From NCBI GenBank assembly GCA_030765065.1, contig CM060978.1:54030421-54094420 (forward strand): 64,000 nucleotides of DNA, in the 5' to 3' direction. Shown here piece by piece: positions 31,971-43,888 of this stretch; position 1 is the stretch's first letter, and the number at the start of each line of letters is the position of its first letter. The stretch is from Deroplatys truncata (Eukaryota; Arthropoda; Insecta; Mantodea; Mantidae). Under the pieces are notes generated by a model. The model was not told where the DNA came from and did not search any database. It was given only the letters and a program-made list of their open reading frames with translations. Made by a program: the position numbers and the translations under genes.

Positions 31971-33796
31971 CTAGTCACTCACTAGAGCGTTGAACTTAGG
32001 GCCCTTCTTCTCTGAGGAAATAGCTGTATGGAACTGAATCGAATAACACAGCGATCAGCCTTACTTTTAAACCCGAGCGACGCCAGGCCGGTTGGAGAAA
32101 ATTCCGTAGTTTTCTGCTCACGTCACGATAGCAATTCTGGGCAGTTCGATAAACTGAGAGCATCTCTGCTTCTTCTCTACAATCAAACACGTCAGCCGGT
32201 GCCGAAACCAGGCCCTGCCTGAGGCGGAGCATACTCAGCTAGCATGATGCATATGACAAAGTATTATCAAATTGAAGACGTTGATTAGCATAAATTAAAT
32301 AGTAACATACAAGTCTGAATATATAATTATATTGCTGTATACAATAATAGGTGGAGAAAGGTATGTACCTTTTTGTGAAATACTTCAAAGTTTAATAAGA
32401 TACGATATACAGGATGAATTCTAAAAGCATTTTCGAAGATCAGGCCGTGATATTGTAACCATGAAATTTAATATGGGAATTGTCATGGCATTATGATCAG
32501 TTATGCATATAAAGACAATTTTATTATACACAAAGTTATTGATTCATAGCCACGTTCCTATGTGTGCCAGTTTTTAAGCATTCAGGCACAAGGTTGTTTT
32601 CCAACCTCTCTCAACATGAAATGCCTGTCTGAGTACTCCGCTGTACTGTAAGCCAGAGCAGGTTTGTTTTCAATATGTAAGAATACATATCTATTTTGAA
32701 TTGTGACGTAAATATGCGATGTTTAGAATGCTTACGTCAAATAGGCGCTGGTTCTAAAGCGTGTTAGGCGACCTACCCGTTCTCGAGGGTTGAACTGTAA
32801 TCCTGGCAAACCTGCGTGCGCAGTGCTTGCACAGACGAAAGAGTAATTTGGAAGCGTGGGATGTTCGACGAGGTCTGAGTTTTAGGGGGCCGATTGATGA
32901 AAATTGGACAACAATGGTCAAACATTCAATGTGTTATAAAATCCTATTATTTAGGAAGTCTTGAATTAAAAAAATACTCGTTATTCGAATGAAATGAAAC
33001 ACATGTGTTGATTTAAATAACCCGACTTTAGCAGAAGACTTACAGTTTTTCTAGATCTCTCAAAAAGTTTTCCAAATTTTCTACAAATGTTGCAAAGTTT
33101 GACGTACTTCTTTAATAGTTTTAGTTATTACACATGGCACTACAGGCGGTGGACATTGATGATACATGAAATAAAGTGATAATTGGGAAACGAAATTTGG
33201 GAAGGAAACCTTCTACTCTAAGTTTAGGGTCTCTCTCCTTGCCAGTTATGAGTACTTAGGAAAACCTGGAAAAATCCCTTAGGAAGGACGGTCCTGTCGG
33301 TGTTTGAACCGCGATCTCCCGTTCACGAGTCGTACCTTAACGACCTCGGCTATCCTTATCGGTCATTTAGAGCACTGTGTGTGAATCATGTTTTAAATGT
33401 ATTTAAGTAAAACTTAAACTATTTAATGAAAAAGACACAAATGCAATTTCAGATCAGTTAGTACGTGTGTGTTTTCAAACGTAATTTTTTCTTTTTGACA
33501 TTCAAAATGCTCCTTATAATACGGGTTTTAAGTTATCAAAATGACATTTTGTAAATAGTTTTTTCAATACATGCTAACTAAAACTTGGTATGTAGTTAGG
33601 TATCACTAAAAGACAGTATTATGCTACCAAGTTCATTAAGTTTGATAAGCGATTTTTGTTGGCAAAATTGTGACTCATAATTGAAAAATAATTATTTTTG
33701 AAAATTTATCATATTTTAGCAAACTTATTTTCTAGCTAAAGAAGGAGTATAAACTAAAATTCTTTTCTATAAATTATGAACATTGATTCCGACGCT
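31971..33796. other. Low-copy region with a tRNA-like fragment
   Basis: The minus-strand frame 31996-32232 and the plus frame 32028-32222 overlap and neither has a recognised motif. The rest is AT-rich without repeat ends, except the tRNA-like segment at 33296. Confidence 0.3.
33296..33364 (-). repeat. tRNA-like pseudogene or SINE head
   Basis: Minus strand: gataaggatagccgaggtcg, 'ttaaggtacgactcgtgaacggg', 'gcggttcaaacaccgac'. D-arm and T-arm sequences are recognisable, but the acceptor stem does not pair and the T-arm is imperfect, so it is not a functional tRNA. Confidence 0.55.
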
Positions 33797-33802
33797 CATT
33801 TT

Positions 33803-33896
33803 TACTTACTCTACTACGTAAATTAAACTAGGGGCTGTATTGTATTCCATCCAAAAATTCGATATCAAGATCTGTGTTTTGAGACCACATAACAAA
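33803..33896 (+). mobile_element. H-A H-end fragment
   Basis: 'ttacttactctactacgta' through 'ccatccaaaaattcgatatc' to 'gttttgagaccac', then interrupted by the next H-A in opposite orientation. Confidence 0.7.
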
Positions 33897-33900
33897 CAAA

Positions 33901-34768
33901 TCTGATGTGTTACACTCACATGACTTTCCCTACTCTTGTACAAACTATTCTTAGAAACGCTTATTCTCCATATGCTTCATGTTAATCGAGATATCGAGAT
34001 GTTAACCTTATTGCTAATTTTCTTGTAGATGCAAAGGGAATTGGTAGGCTTTAAGCGATAGTCAAATATTTCAAAAGCTGGTTGCTATGTGGAGTATTCC
34101 ATTCTCTTTGCATTACCAGAACAAAAAAACTGAATAATGAATTTGAGAAAAAGTATAAATATTGGAAAATTTAAGGGAATAACAAGCAATATCTCGAAAA
34201 TGGTTCACTCAACAAAAAATGTATATGACATACATTCTGTATTTTAACGCGATCTACATTTTTTGTGTAGTAAAATTTTGTCTATCTCTTATGGTTTACC
34301 AGTTATGCAAAAGTCGTTCACAATGAAGATTTCTTTTGGAGACATTTCCAGAAAATTCGACATATACATTTCATTTGTCATGAAAATATCTTAAACATAT
34401 GATATTTTAATTAAAATCGTTAGAGCCATTTTTGAGAAAATTAAAATTTTCGAGAAATGTTCCATGTAAAGGGCAATCTGGGGTGGGGGGATTTTCTTGA
34501 AAACCTTCGTGTCGCATCTCTGGAACCTACTGAACCTAAATACCAAGTTTGGTATTTATCCGACTGTTCGTTTCTGAGATATGCTGTTCACAGACAGACA
34601 GACACACACACATACACACACACAAACAAACACACGGACATGTTTCCAAAAATGTTTTTTTTTTGGATTCAGGGAGTCCCAAAACATATATTTCCGGTGA
34701 AATCTCGGTATCGAATTTTTGGGTGGAATACAATACTTCCCCTACTTACTATACGTAGTAGAGAAAGT
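33901..34768 (-). mobile_element. H-A copy, full length, first of a composite array
   Basis: TCTGATGTG start, intact H end; directly followed by 'taatagacacattaatatac', the start of a LINE fragment. Confidence 0.92.
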
Positions 34769-35190
34769 AATAATAGACACATTAATATACTTTCCGGTAG
34801 TCAAGTAGCCTATAAGGCTCTTGAACGTAGAGAACTAAATCTAAACTGGTATGGAAAGTATGGAGGCTCTAACAGCATATTCGTGGAGTTGGTGTGGGTG
34901 CCAGGGCACAGAGGAATCATTGGCAATGAAAGAGCAGATATTCTGATGGAGAAATGAGCAGAAAACGCTTTTGTAGGTTCTGAACGTAGGCCCGTTTATC
35001 CTATGGACTAATCCGGGGGGAGCAGGTAATCTGGGAATGGTTTAGGAAGAAACATAATGAGTACTGGAAGTCTTTATCAGAACGCAAGCACACCAAGGTT
35101 CTTATTAAAGGGATAACACAAATAAGGACACAATCACGACTTAAAATTGGTGGAACTGCAGTAAAACAAACAATTGGTCTATTAACGTGG
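34769..35190 (+). pseudogene. LINE RNase H tail, copy 1
   Basis: Reads ILSGSQVAYKALERRELN (RNase H 'SDSQ' region, here SGSQ with the Asp lost), then VELVWVPGHRGIIGNERAD, a stop at 34955, then WEWFRKKHNEYWKSLSE, KVLIKGITQIRTQSRLKIG and GLLTWQS. The fragment is truncated at the H-A H end on the left. The VPGHRG.IGNE.AD motif is characteristic of LINE RNase H. Neighbour copy at 37298 has the same left boundary. Confidence 0.8.
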
Positions 35191-36130
35191 CAAAGTTGAG
35201 GCAGTATTTTTAAACACAAATGATTTCAGTCTAATTATATAATATAAAATATAATAACAACCCGCCTTAAAACAAAATGTGTATAACAATATATAAAAAT
35301 GCATGTAACAGTCATTGTGTTAATGTTTATATTATTATTTACATGTTCAATAATGTTATGTGAATGTATTACGAAATTTAATAATGTAGGAGCTGTGAGA
35401 AATGGGTCAAAAGTTGGTAACAATGAGGTAACCTTGAGGCAATAATGAATTTGAAGGTTTAATAATACTACTGGTAATTCTTGGAAACAATAATATACTT
35501 TTTGAGACAGTTTATTAAATAGCCAATCAACAACCAGAAAAAGCTTAAGTTAAATAAAAGTGTTCTATTGGAGTAGGATTAGCCAATGTGAAACTAAAAT
35601 GGAGCAAAATTTACAAATTCAGAAGTCAGTTGCTAGCAGACAGTGTTCCTAACCGGACGCGAGATGCTTCCTCGAGAAGTTTAATACGTATTCAGTGTGA
35701 GACGAAAGTAATTTACGTGTTAAAAAGTGCAAGTAATTAATAAAATAATCTCACAGGTCTCTATATCAGGGAAGTGTTATTTAAATGGTGTCAAGGATTA
35801 ATAAATGGAGTGAAGTAAAATTATAATCTGTGTAAGCCTACATTCCTCGGCCGCACCACTCCCTGCTAAGACATTCATGTCTCTAAAAATAAATACTGAC
35901 GCAGCCGAGGCAAACATAAACATATAATATTTAAAGAAACAGTCAGATTGCAAAGTTAATATTTTTAAACTTGGGGCAAAGCCACCGGAAAGTAAATTTG
36001 GGGCAAAGGCTACCGGGAACATTTTTCTTACTATACGTGCGGTTGCAACTACTTCAAGTTCGGCTCCCCAACATAAGAACTACAATACAACTCCTACTTC
36101 AAATTGGCTTTCCATACGTGAAGCAACAAT
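35191..36130 (+). mobile_element. LTR-like block, copy 1
   Basis: Begins with LINE-derived 'gaggcagtatttttaa', then AT-rich sequence, TGTAGGAGCTGTGAGAA (about 35384-35400) and, about 360 bp on, its near-complement 'tctcacag' (about 35748), giving an LTR-like interval with CCAAT-like motifs. Beyond lies a conserved leader ('gcctacattc', 'gcaccactccctgctaagac', 'gacgcagccgaggcaaac'). Three copies in the window. No gag/pol motif. LTR identity is inferred from end structure only. Confidence 0.5.
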
Positions 36131-36436
36131 CTACTTCACAGTCAGTTGTATGGGCATCTCTACAATATCGGCAAAGTAGTCGATCAAGTATGTAGAAGAT
36201 GCACGAGAACAAATGAAGCAGTATTTCATTTGCTCTCACAGTTCTTAGGGTTATATATTTTAATCAGAAAATCATGCGATTGCAAGCATTTTAAGAAGTT
36301 CCTACTAAGAGACTTGAAGACTATACGAAGGAGGCAAAGATCTTAGGGAATTAAATGCAGGGAAGGACAATAGAATACAACTGGTCGCAGTGCATTTTTT
36401 CCCTTCTTATCCTTTTAAAATAAAATTTAAAAAATA
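36131..36436 (+). pseudogene. LINE 3' end, copy 1
   Basis: Reads YNIGKVVDQVCRRCTRTNEAVFHLL (a C-x2-C...H-type tail), then KHFKKFLLRDLKTIRRRQRS and a stop at 36344, followed by a 3' untranslated end finishing ttttaaaataaaa, where H-B begins. Confidence 0.7.
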
Positions 36437-37297
36437 TCTGATGTGATATACTCACATGACTTTCTCTACCCTGTTTACTGGTGGGAATACAAATTATTCT
36501 TATTCCAGCTTATTTTTCTATCTACTACATTTTAATACCGCTAAACCTTTGCAGAAATAGCTACATCACACGTTTTAGATACAAAGGGAACAGCGATAGT
36601 CAAATGTTTAAGAACTGGACGCTATATGCTGGCCTTAAAATTCCATACTGTTTCCATGACATCGCGAGAAAAACTGAATCTTGACAGAAGTTAAAGAGAA
36701 TAACCAAGAAATGAACAAATCGAACCTTTAATAACGGATATCTCGGAAACGGCTTATGCCACAAAAAGAAAGTTATTTGATATACATTATATATTTTAAA
36801 GAGTCTACACATTTTGTGTAGTACACTTTCGTCTATCGCTTAACGTTTAGCAGTTATACAAGATTATATAAAATGCCTTCCGAATGAAGAGAACTTCGGA
36901 GGCTGTTCCCAAAAGTTCAAAATATTTGTAATCTAAATATCTTTAATATATGATATTTTAATCAAAATCGTTTGAGCCATTTTTTAGAAAATAACAAATT
37001 TCGAAAAATTTTTCGTGTAAAAAAGTCTGGTAAAAAGGGATTTTCTGAAAATGTTCGTGTTGTATCTTTGGACGATACCGAACCTAAATACCAAGTTTGG
37101 TGTTTTTAGTGTTTATATGACTATAGTTTTGAGTTAGGCTGTTCAACGACGTATACACACGGACCTTTTCCTAAAAATTATTTTTTTTTTGGCTTCAGGA
37201 GGCCTCAAAACATGTATTTCCGGTGACATCTCCGTAGAGAATTTTTGGGTGGAATGCAATACCTTCTCTACCTGCTAAATACGTGTTAAATAAAGCA
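36437..37297 (-). mobile_element. H-B copy, full length (reference for H-B)
   Basis: T end tctgatgtgatatactcaca then tgactttctc; blocks specific to H-B: 'actggacgctatatgctgg', 'ccttaaaattccatactg', 'atgacatcgcgagaaa', 'cgtctatcgcttaacg', 'gaatgaagagaacttcgg'. H end mutated (acgtgttaaataaagc). Shares with H-A the terminal repeats, the 'ccaagtttggtg' and 'tttccggtga' blocks and the microsatellite position. Confidence 0.88.
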
Positions 37298-37600
37298 AAA
37301 ATAGACACATTACTATACTTTCCGATATTCAATCAGTCCTAATGGCTCTTGAGGGTAGGAGACCAAATCGTAAGTGCCTGAGATTGTATGGAGGCTCTAA
37401 GTAGTGACCCTACGCAATTCAGGGGAGTTAGTGTGGGTGCCAGGGCATAGAGGGATCCATGACAATGAAAGAGCAGGTGATATGGCGAAGAAAGGAGCAG
37501 AGAGTCCTTTTGTGGGTCCTGTACCTAGACTCGGGCTATCCTATGGACTAATGGGGGGGGGGGTAATCTGTGAATGGATCAGGATAAATGAGGCAGTATT
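37298..37600 (+). pseudogene. LINE RNase H tail, copy 2
   Basis: Starts 'atagacacattactatactttcc' as in copy 1, with frames carrying ELVWVPGHRGIHDNERAGD and AKKGAESPFVGPVPRL. An internal deletion joins 'gtgaatggatc' to 'aatgaggcagtattt'. Several frameshifts. Confidence 0.8.
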
Positions 37601-38193
37601 TTTAACACTTAAATGATTTTAGTCAAATTATATAATATAAAATATAATAACAGCCTGCTTTAAAGCAATGTGTGTACGTAATAATATATAAAAAGTATAT
37701 ATTACAGTCATTGTATATGTTTATATTATTGTATACATGTAATAATGTTATCTGAATGTATTACGTAATTTAATAATGTAGGAGCTGTGAGAATAATAAG
37801 TTAAAAGTTGCTAACAATATGGTAACAATGAGGTAACCTTGAGGCAATAATGAATTTTAAGGTTTAACAATGCTACTTGTGATTCTTGGAAGCAATAATG
37901 TAATTTTTTTGACAGTTTATAAAATAGCCAATCAACAACCAAAAAAAGCTTTAGTTAAATGAAGGTATTCTATTGGACTAGGATTGGCCAATCACAAACT
38001 AAAATGAAGCAAAATTTTAAAATTCTGAGTTCAGTTGCTTGTAGACAGCGCTCATAACTGGACGCGTTGCTTGTAGACAGTGTTCCTAACCGTACGCGAG
38101 ATGCGTGCTCGAGAAATTTAATACATATTTTGTGTGAGACAAAAAAATAGTTTACATGTTAAAAAGTGCAACTAATTAATAAAAAATTCTCAC

Positions 38194-38246
<53 letters not shown>

Positions 38247-38589
38247 GATATATCAGTCAAGTGTTATTTAAATTGTGTCAAGCGTTAATAAAAGGAGTGA
38301 AGTAAAATTATAATGTGTAAGCCTACATTCTTCAGTCGCACCACTCCCTGCTAAGACATCCATGTCTCTAACAACAATACTGACGCAGCCGAGGCAAACA
38401 TAAATATATAATATTTAAAGAAACAGTCAAAATTGCAAAGTTAATATTTTTTAAACTTGGAGCAAAGGCCACTGGAAAGTACATTTGAGAAGAAGGCTAC
38501 CGGAAACTTTTTACCATACGTGCGGTTGCAACTACAATTTCGGTTCCCCAACAGTCGAAATAAAATACAACTCCTACAATACAACAACT
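37601..38589 (+). mobile_element. LTR-like block, copy 2
   Basis: Same order as copy 1: AT-rich start, 'tgtaggagctgtgagaa' near 37777, complement 'attctcacag' near 38190, then a CT/AT microsatellite, then the same leader blocks to 'ggttccccaac'. Confidence 0.5.
38198..38252. repeat. (CT)n(AT)n compound microsatellite
   Basis: About 16 CT units followed by about 9 AT units at the 3' edge of the LTR-like interval. The third LTR-like block also has a CT-rich run here (63508-63546). Confidence 0.95.
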
Positions 38590-38961
38590 TCTTCAAAAAA
38601 CATCAGTACCGGAAGACCCACAAGCACCACAAGGCTCTCATTAAAGAGATAATAAAATTCAGGAAGCAATTATTGCTTAAAATTAGTGCAACTGCACTAA
38701 AAGAACATTTGATCTATTAACGGGACACTATCATCTCTACAATATCGGCAAAGAGTCGATCAAGTATGAAGAAGTTCATAGGGTAAATACTTTAATCAGA
38801 AAATCATGCAATTGCAAGGATTTCAAGAAGTTCCTATTAAGAGACTTGCAGACTATGCGAAGAAGGCAAAGATCTTAGGTAGCACAATAGATCACAACTG
38901 GTCGCAGTGCAGAGGATATTTACTGTCCTCTCTTTCCTTTTAAAATAAAACAAACAAAAAA
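38590..38961 (+). pseudogene. LINE 3' end, copy 2
   Basis: FKKHQYRKTHKHHKALIKEI and KFRKQLLLKISATALKEHLIY correspond to the KKHNEYWKSL...KIGGTAVKQ segment of copy 1. A frameshift follows, then NCKDFKKFLLRDLQTMRRRQRS and the same 3' end. The segment after the LTR block is thus longer than in copy 1. Confidence 0.7.
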
Positions 38962-39779
38962 TCTGATGAGTACCTACTCTTGTACAAACTATTTTTACAA
39001 ACGCTTATTCTCCATATGCTTCATGATAATCGAGATATCGAGATATTAATCTAATTGCTAATTTTCTTGTAGATGCAAGGGGGATTGGTAGGCTTTAAAT
39101 GATAGTCAAATATTTTAAGAGCTGGTTGCTATATGGAGTATTCCATTCTCTTTGCATTACCAGGACAAAAAAAATGAATAACGAATTTCCATTTCAGAAA
39201 AAGTATAAGTATTGGAAAATTTAAGGGAATAACAAGCAATATCTTGAAAATGGTTCACTCGACAAAAAAATGTAAATGACAAACTGTGTATTTTAACGCG
39301 ATCTACATTTTTTGTGTAGCAAATTTTGTCTCTTATGGTTTACCAGTTATGCAAAAGTCGTTCACAATGAAGAATACTTTTGGAGACATTCCCTGAAAAT
39401 TCGAGATATACATTTCATTTGTCATAAAAATATCTTAAATGTATGATATTTTAATCAAAATCGTTATAGGCATTTTTTAGAAAATTAAAATTTTCGAAAA
39501 ATGTTCCATGTAAAGGCTAATCTGGGGTGGGGGGATTTTCTTGAAAACCTTCGTGTCGCATCTCTGGAAGATACTGAACCTAAATACCAAGTTTGGTGTT
39601 TATCCGACTGTTCGTTTCTGAGTTATGCTGTTCATAGACACACATACGGACATGTTTACAAAAATGCTTTTTTTTGGATTCAGGGGGTCTCAAAACATGT
39701 ATTTCCGGTGAAATCTCGGTATCGAATTTTTGGGTGGAATACAAAACTTCCCCTACTTACTATACGTAGTAGAGAAAGT
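38962..39779 (-). mobile_element. H-A copy with small T-end deletion
   Basis: tctgatgag joins directly to 'tacctactcttg', removing the subterminal repeat. Interior and H end intact. Confidence 0.9.
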
Positions 39780-40189
39780 AATAATGCTCTGGTTTTCAAA
39801 AAACGCCATTTAATATGCGGCCTTCTTAAATCAGAATAATTGCTTATTCACGCTAGTAACATAGAGGAACGACGAATTTATCGCTAAAGACGCAACGCCA
39901 AGGACTAGGATTTTTTGCCCGTTCGTCTGTTTCGCAAACGAAAATACCTGCGTGTCAGCTGCACATGATTTACTGTCAGGCAAAACGCGCTGTAATAGAC
40001 TTTACGTAACTTAGAAATTGCGCGATAAACACGGTTATTTCCACGTCCACGCTTCCGGTTTATGATTGGTGCAAGTACCATTTCATTTAATTACCTTTAT
40101 TGCGGGGTTAATGCACAGAGCTCAATTAAATTGCGGATATGAATACTTTTAATTGCCCAAGAGTTTTCACTATTTTCAACGCGCTTTAA
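39780..40189. other. Low-copy, CpG-containing stretch
   Basis: No repeat ends, no tRNA-like head and no long frame. Its composition differs from the H repeats; it may be ancestral unique sequence. Confidence 0.35.
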
Positions 40190-40335
40190 AACAACCTAAT
40201 CTACTACATTCGCATGCCTTTCTCTATGCCTTCTTCAACAAACTATTATTGCAAAGGTTTATTCTCCTATCTACTCCATTTTTATCGAGATAAACACCAG
40301 CAGAAATGGTTTTACTACATATTAATACAGTACAT
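40190..40335 (-). mobile_element. H-B T-end fragment
   Basis: 'tctactacattcgcatgcc', 'caaaggtttattctcctatctactcc', 'tatcgagataaacacc', about 145 bp. Confidence 0.6.
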
Positions 40336-40965
40336 TACTTTCGCCAGAAAAAACAAATTCAACACAATTTGCTCTTAGGTCTTTCATTAATTTTATGTGC
40401 TTACTACACTTACTAAAAATTATTTGTTTCCTGACATTCAGTTGTTACCTATGATGTCATTTACTAGTCGGCCACGATATGAGTGTATCCGGTGGGAAGA
40501 GGAACTAAACAGTTACGGAACAAGTGGGTGGATGACCGGAAGGACAGTCAGGTAAAGGCATACACATTTCTGAGTTGCATTTGTCTAATGTTTTCGTTGT
40601 ACAACTGTACATTCCCCTATCGCCTTGCCCCTCGCTCCCCTCTGAGTCCTATACTAAACAAGTTACAAATTATAACAATACCTGTTTTTAGAAATTATAG
40701 AAACAATGCCCTTTCACCACACACATTACCTTCTTCAACTCAATTGTAAATAAGAAGTTTTATTGAAAAGAAGTAAAAACGTGCAAAATGAAAAATTTTT
40801 ATAGTAGATGCCCTTATGAAAAGGTTCAATACTTGCAGAACTAATGAATGTTTTTGAACGATAATTTTTTAGAATGAAGTTATTATAATAATTTAGTGCA
40901 ATTTATTAGTAGAGGTCAAATTCACCCCCTTCGGGCGTTTTAGCAGGTAAGAAACATCAGACGTT
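40336..40965 (+). other. Low-copy sequence with an 88-codon frame
   Basis: Frame 40483-40749 has a basic start (RGTKQLRNKWVDDRKDSQ) ending at a CAG|GTAAAG donor-like site near 40551, then low-complexity hydrophobic sequence. The basic piece could be part of a Myb/SANT-like exon, but it is too short to assign. Confidence 0.25.
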
Positions 40966-41618
40966 CTAGTGTTAAGCGATAGTCAAATATTTTAAGAGCT
41001 AGTTGCTATGGAAAGCATTCCATTCTCTTTGCATATCCATTACGTAAAAAATGAATGACGAAACCCCATTTGAGAAAAGGTATAAGTATTGGAAAATTCA
41101 AACAAATAACAATAAATATCTCGGAAATACTTGACTCCACAAAAAATGTATATGACATAAATTGTGTTTTAACGAACTCTACATTTTGTGTAGAAACAAT
41201 TTGTCTATCTCTTACGGTTTACCAGTTATGCAAAAGTCATTCAGAAAGAAGAGTACTTCTGGGGACATTCCCAGAAACTTCAAGTTATATATTTTGTCAT
41301 GAAAATATCTTAAATATATGATATTTAAATCAAATCTTTCGAAAATGTTCCATATAAAGGGTAGTCTGGGGTAGGAGAGTTTTCTTGAAAATCTTCGTGT
41401 CGCATCTTTGAAAGATACTGAAGCTAAATGCCACGTTTGGCATTTATCCAACTTTTTGTTTTTGAGTTATGCTGTTCTCACACACACACAGACCGTTTTC
41501 TAAAAAATGCTTTTTAGGATTCAGGGTGCCTCAAAACATGCATTTCCGGTAAAATCTCGTTATTGAATTTTTGGGTGGACTACAATACTTCCCCTACTTA
41601 CTATACGTAGTAGAAAAA
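40966..41618 (-). mobile_element. H-A copy lacking its T end
   Basis: Begins at 'gttaagcgatagtcaaat' and runs to an H end with one extra base (gtagtagaaaaaggt). AC tract is short. Confidence 0.85.
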
Positions 41619-41626
41619 GGTAAAAA

Positions 41627-41830
41627 CCAATAGCGATTTTCCAACTAAGAAAAGTACCTATAAATATTTGAAAATTCAAACCAATAACAAAGAGTATCTC
41701 GGAAATGAATAATGTCACTAAAGTATATTTGAATTAAGTGGTGCACTTTAACGAGATCTACATTTTTGTACAGTAAGGCATTGCCAATCTCTTATAGTTT
41801 ACCAATTATACAGAAAACATCTCAGTGCAG
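41627..41830 (-). mobile_element. H interior fragment
   Basis: Diverged 'gaaaattcaaaccaataac', 'atctcggaaatg', 'aacgagatctacattttt' blocks. Confidence 0.55.
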
Positions 41831-42239
41831 GAAGCTAAACATGGCCCATTGACCACGAACATAAAAGCTTGCGAAAATCTTTATTCGCCTTCTTTATCGC
41901 ACAGGTAAAGCAGCATTTGCGGCTAGGTACTCTGGCGATTAACATCCTGCCCGGGTAAACCTGGGCGACCTGCTCTCGATTGCTGGATTGCTTGCTAGGG
42001 TCGTTTCGTCGCCCTCTCGCTGAATTCTTCGCCTTTGCTGGTACGGCGGGTGTTTCAACTTGGAAATATTAGGGACTCCGTGCGTCTCTGTGGTCCTCCG
42101 CTCCTTCCCTTCTTCTCTACCTCCCGATGGTATAGCCACAATAGATCTAGTTGCTCGCACTGGCGAGGTGTTCCCCTCCGGTAAATACCTACACACCTCA
42201 TGGATTGAAAAGTGTCAAGATGAATTTAATGGAAAAAAA
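41831..42239 (-). other. GC-richer unassigned block
   Basis: The minus-strand frame 41939-42196 is Arg/Glu-rich (HPPYQQRRRIQREGDETTLA, then ESRSPRFTRAG) and ends at a 'cccaggtttacccgggc' palindrome. I recognise no domain. Composition unlike the surrounding H copies suggests an inserted repeat or old exon. Confidence 0.3.
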
Positions 42240-43124
42240 TCTCTACTACGTATAGTAAGTAGGGGAAGTATTGCATTCCACCCAAAAATTCGATGCCGAG
42301 ATTTCACCGGAAATATATGTTTTGAGACCCCCAGAATCCAAAAAAACATTTTTGGAAACATGTCCGTGTGTATGTCTGTATGTGAACAGTATAACTGAGA
42401 AACGAACAGTCGGATAAACACCAAGCTTAGTATTTAGGTTCAGTATCTTCCAGAGATGCGATACGAAGGTTTTCAAGACAATCCCTCCACCCCAGATTAC
42501 CCTTAACGTGGAAAATTTTTCCGAAATTTTAATTTTCTCAAAATGGCTCTAACGATTTTGATTAAAATATCATATGTTTAAGATATTTTCATGACGAATG
42601 AAATTAATATATCTTGCATTTTCTGGGAATGTCTCCAAAAGTATTCTTCATTGTGAACGACTTTTGCATAACTGGTAAACCATAAGAGATAGACAAAATG
42701 TTACTACACAACAAATGTAGATCGCGTTAAAATACACAATTTATGTTATATACATTTTTTTGTTGAGTGAATCATTTTCGAGATATTGCTTGTTATTCCC
42801 TTAAATTTTTCAATACTTATTTTCTCAAATAGGAATTCGTTATTCATTTTTTTTGTCTTGTATATGCAAAGAGTATTAATCTGTGGCAAAGAGAATGGTG
42901 CTGCACCTAGCAACCAGCTATTAAGAGATATGTATATGCTTAAAGGCTACTGCATTTCCATATTGACCTTGTAAATATATATTCCCCTTACATCTACAAG
43001 AAACTTAGCAATAAGATAGGGTCTGCAAATGTTTATCTCGATTAACATGAAGTAGATGGAGAATAAGCGTATGTAAAAATAGTTTGTACAGGAGTAGAGA
43101 AAGTCATGTGATTGTAACACATCG
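42240..43124 (+). mobile_element. H-A copy, long variant
   Basis: Lost the first five bases of the terminal repeat (begins tctctactacg), otherwise complete, including the 'aatctgtggcaaagagaatgg' long-variant block. T end ggagtagagaaagtcatgtg. Confidence 0.88.
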
Positions 43125-43799
43125 GATTTTTTTCATGTGTTCTCATAAAACAAATTGTTAACATATGTAAGCATATATAAGCACGTTACCTCTGCTCCCA
43201 AGCGGTGAACAGTTCCAAGAATTACACTATTCCACCGTAACATTTGCTTGTTTTCTTAAATTATTGTTGACTTCACATAAAAATTGTTATTATTTATACC
43301 CTCGAATAGCTTTTTGATTATGCATTTTAAGAAGAGAAACTGTTCATTTCTGTACATATACTTTGAACGCTAAAATTCTCATTATTATCTGAATCGGTGA
43401 TGTAGATGATGCAGTAACAATAAGAGTGATTATCCTTCCCCTGAGGAAAACCTAGTGGCCCGGCATTTGACGGTATAATGAGACATGCTCTCTATTATCA
43501 CTGTAATTTGCTTACAATATTGTTATTTATTTACGCCAAGTTACAGAGACCTAGACCTTGACAACAACTATTCATTTCGTGATTGCAGACTCAAGACTGT
43601 GACAATAAAAACACTCCTTTTCTTTGGAAATGCTACCTAAAATAATGATGGTCGCATGGGCTGTCAGACAAAATGTTGTTGCACAATAATGGTGTGTTAC
43701 TGCGTTATAAAACCACGGCATTGCATGAATCAAATGAAGCAGATTCACAAACTCAAAATTATTAATATTACGTTTGTCTACAATGTTTACCATCTCTAT
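43125..43799. other. Low-copy AT-rich region
   Basis: Overlapping opposite-strand frames at 43572-43853 have no recognised motif. No repeat ends. Confidence 0.3.
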
Positions 43800-43880
43800 T
43801 ACATACCTGCATTTTCTATTCTATCCAAAAATTCCATATTGGTATTTTACTGAAAATACACTATTTTAGGTGCCCTAAAT
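43800..43880 (+). mobile_element. H-B H-end fragment
   Basis: 'tctatccaaaaattccatattgg' and 'tttactgaaaatacac' blocks, cut by the next H-A. Confidence 0.5.
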
Positions 43881-43888
43881 AAAAAAAT

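Noticed and set aside
33901-38961. Simple tandem duplication of a 2.5-kb segment
   Set aside because: The H copies in the two units belong to different subfamilies, so a plain duplication does not fit without an added replacement event.
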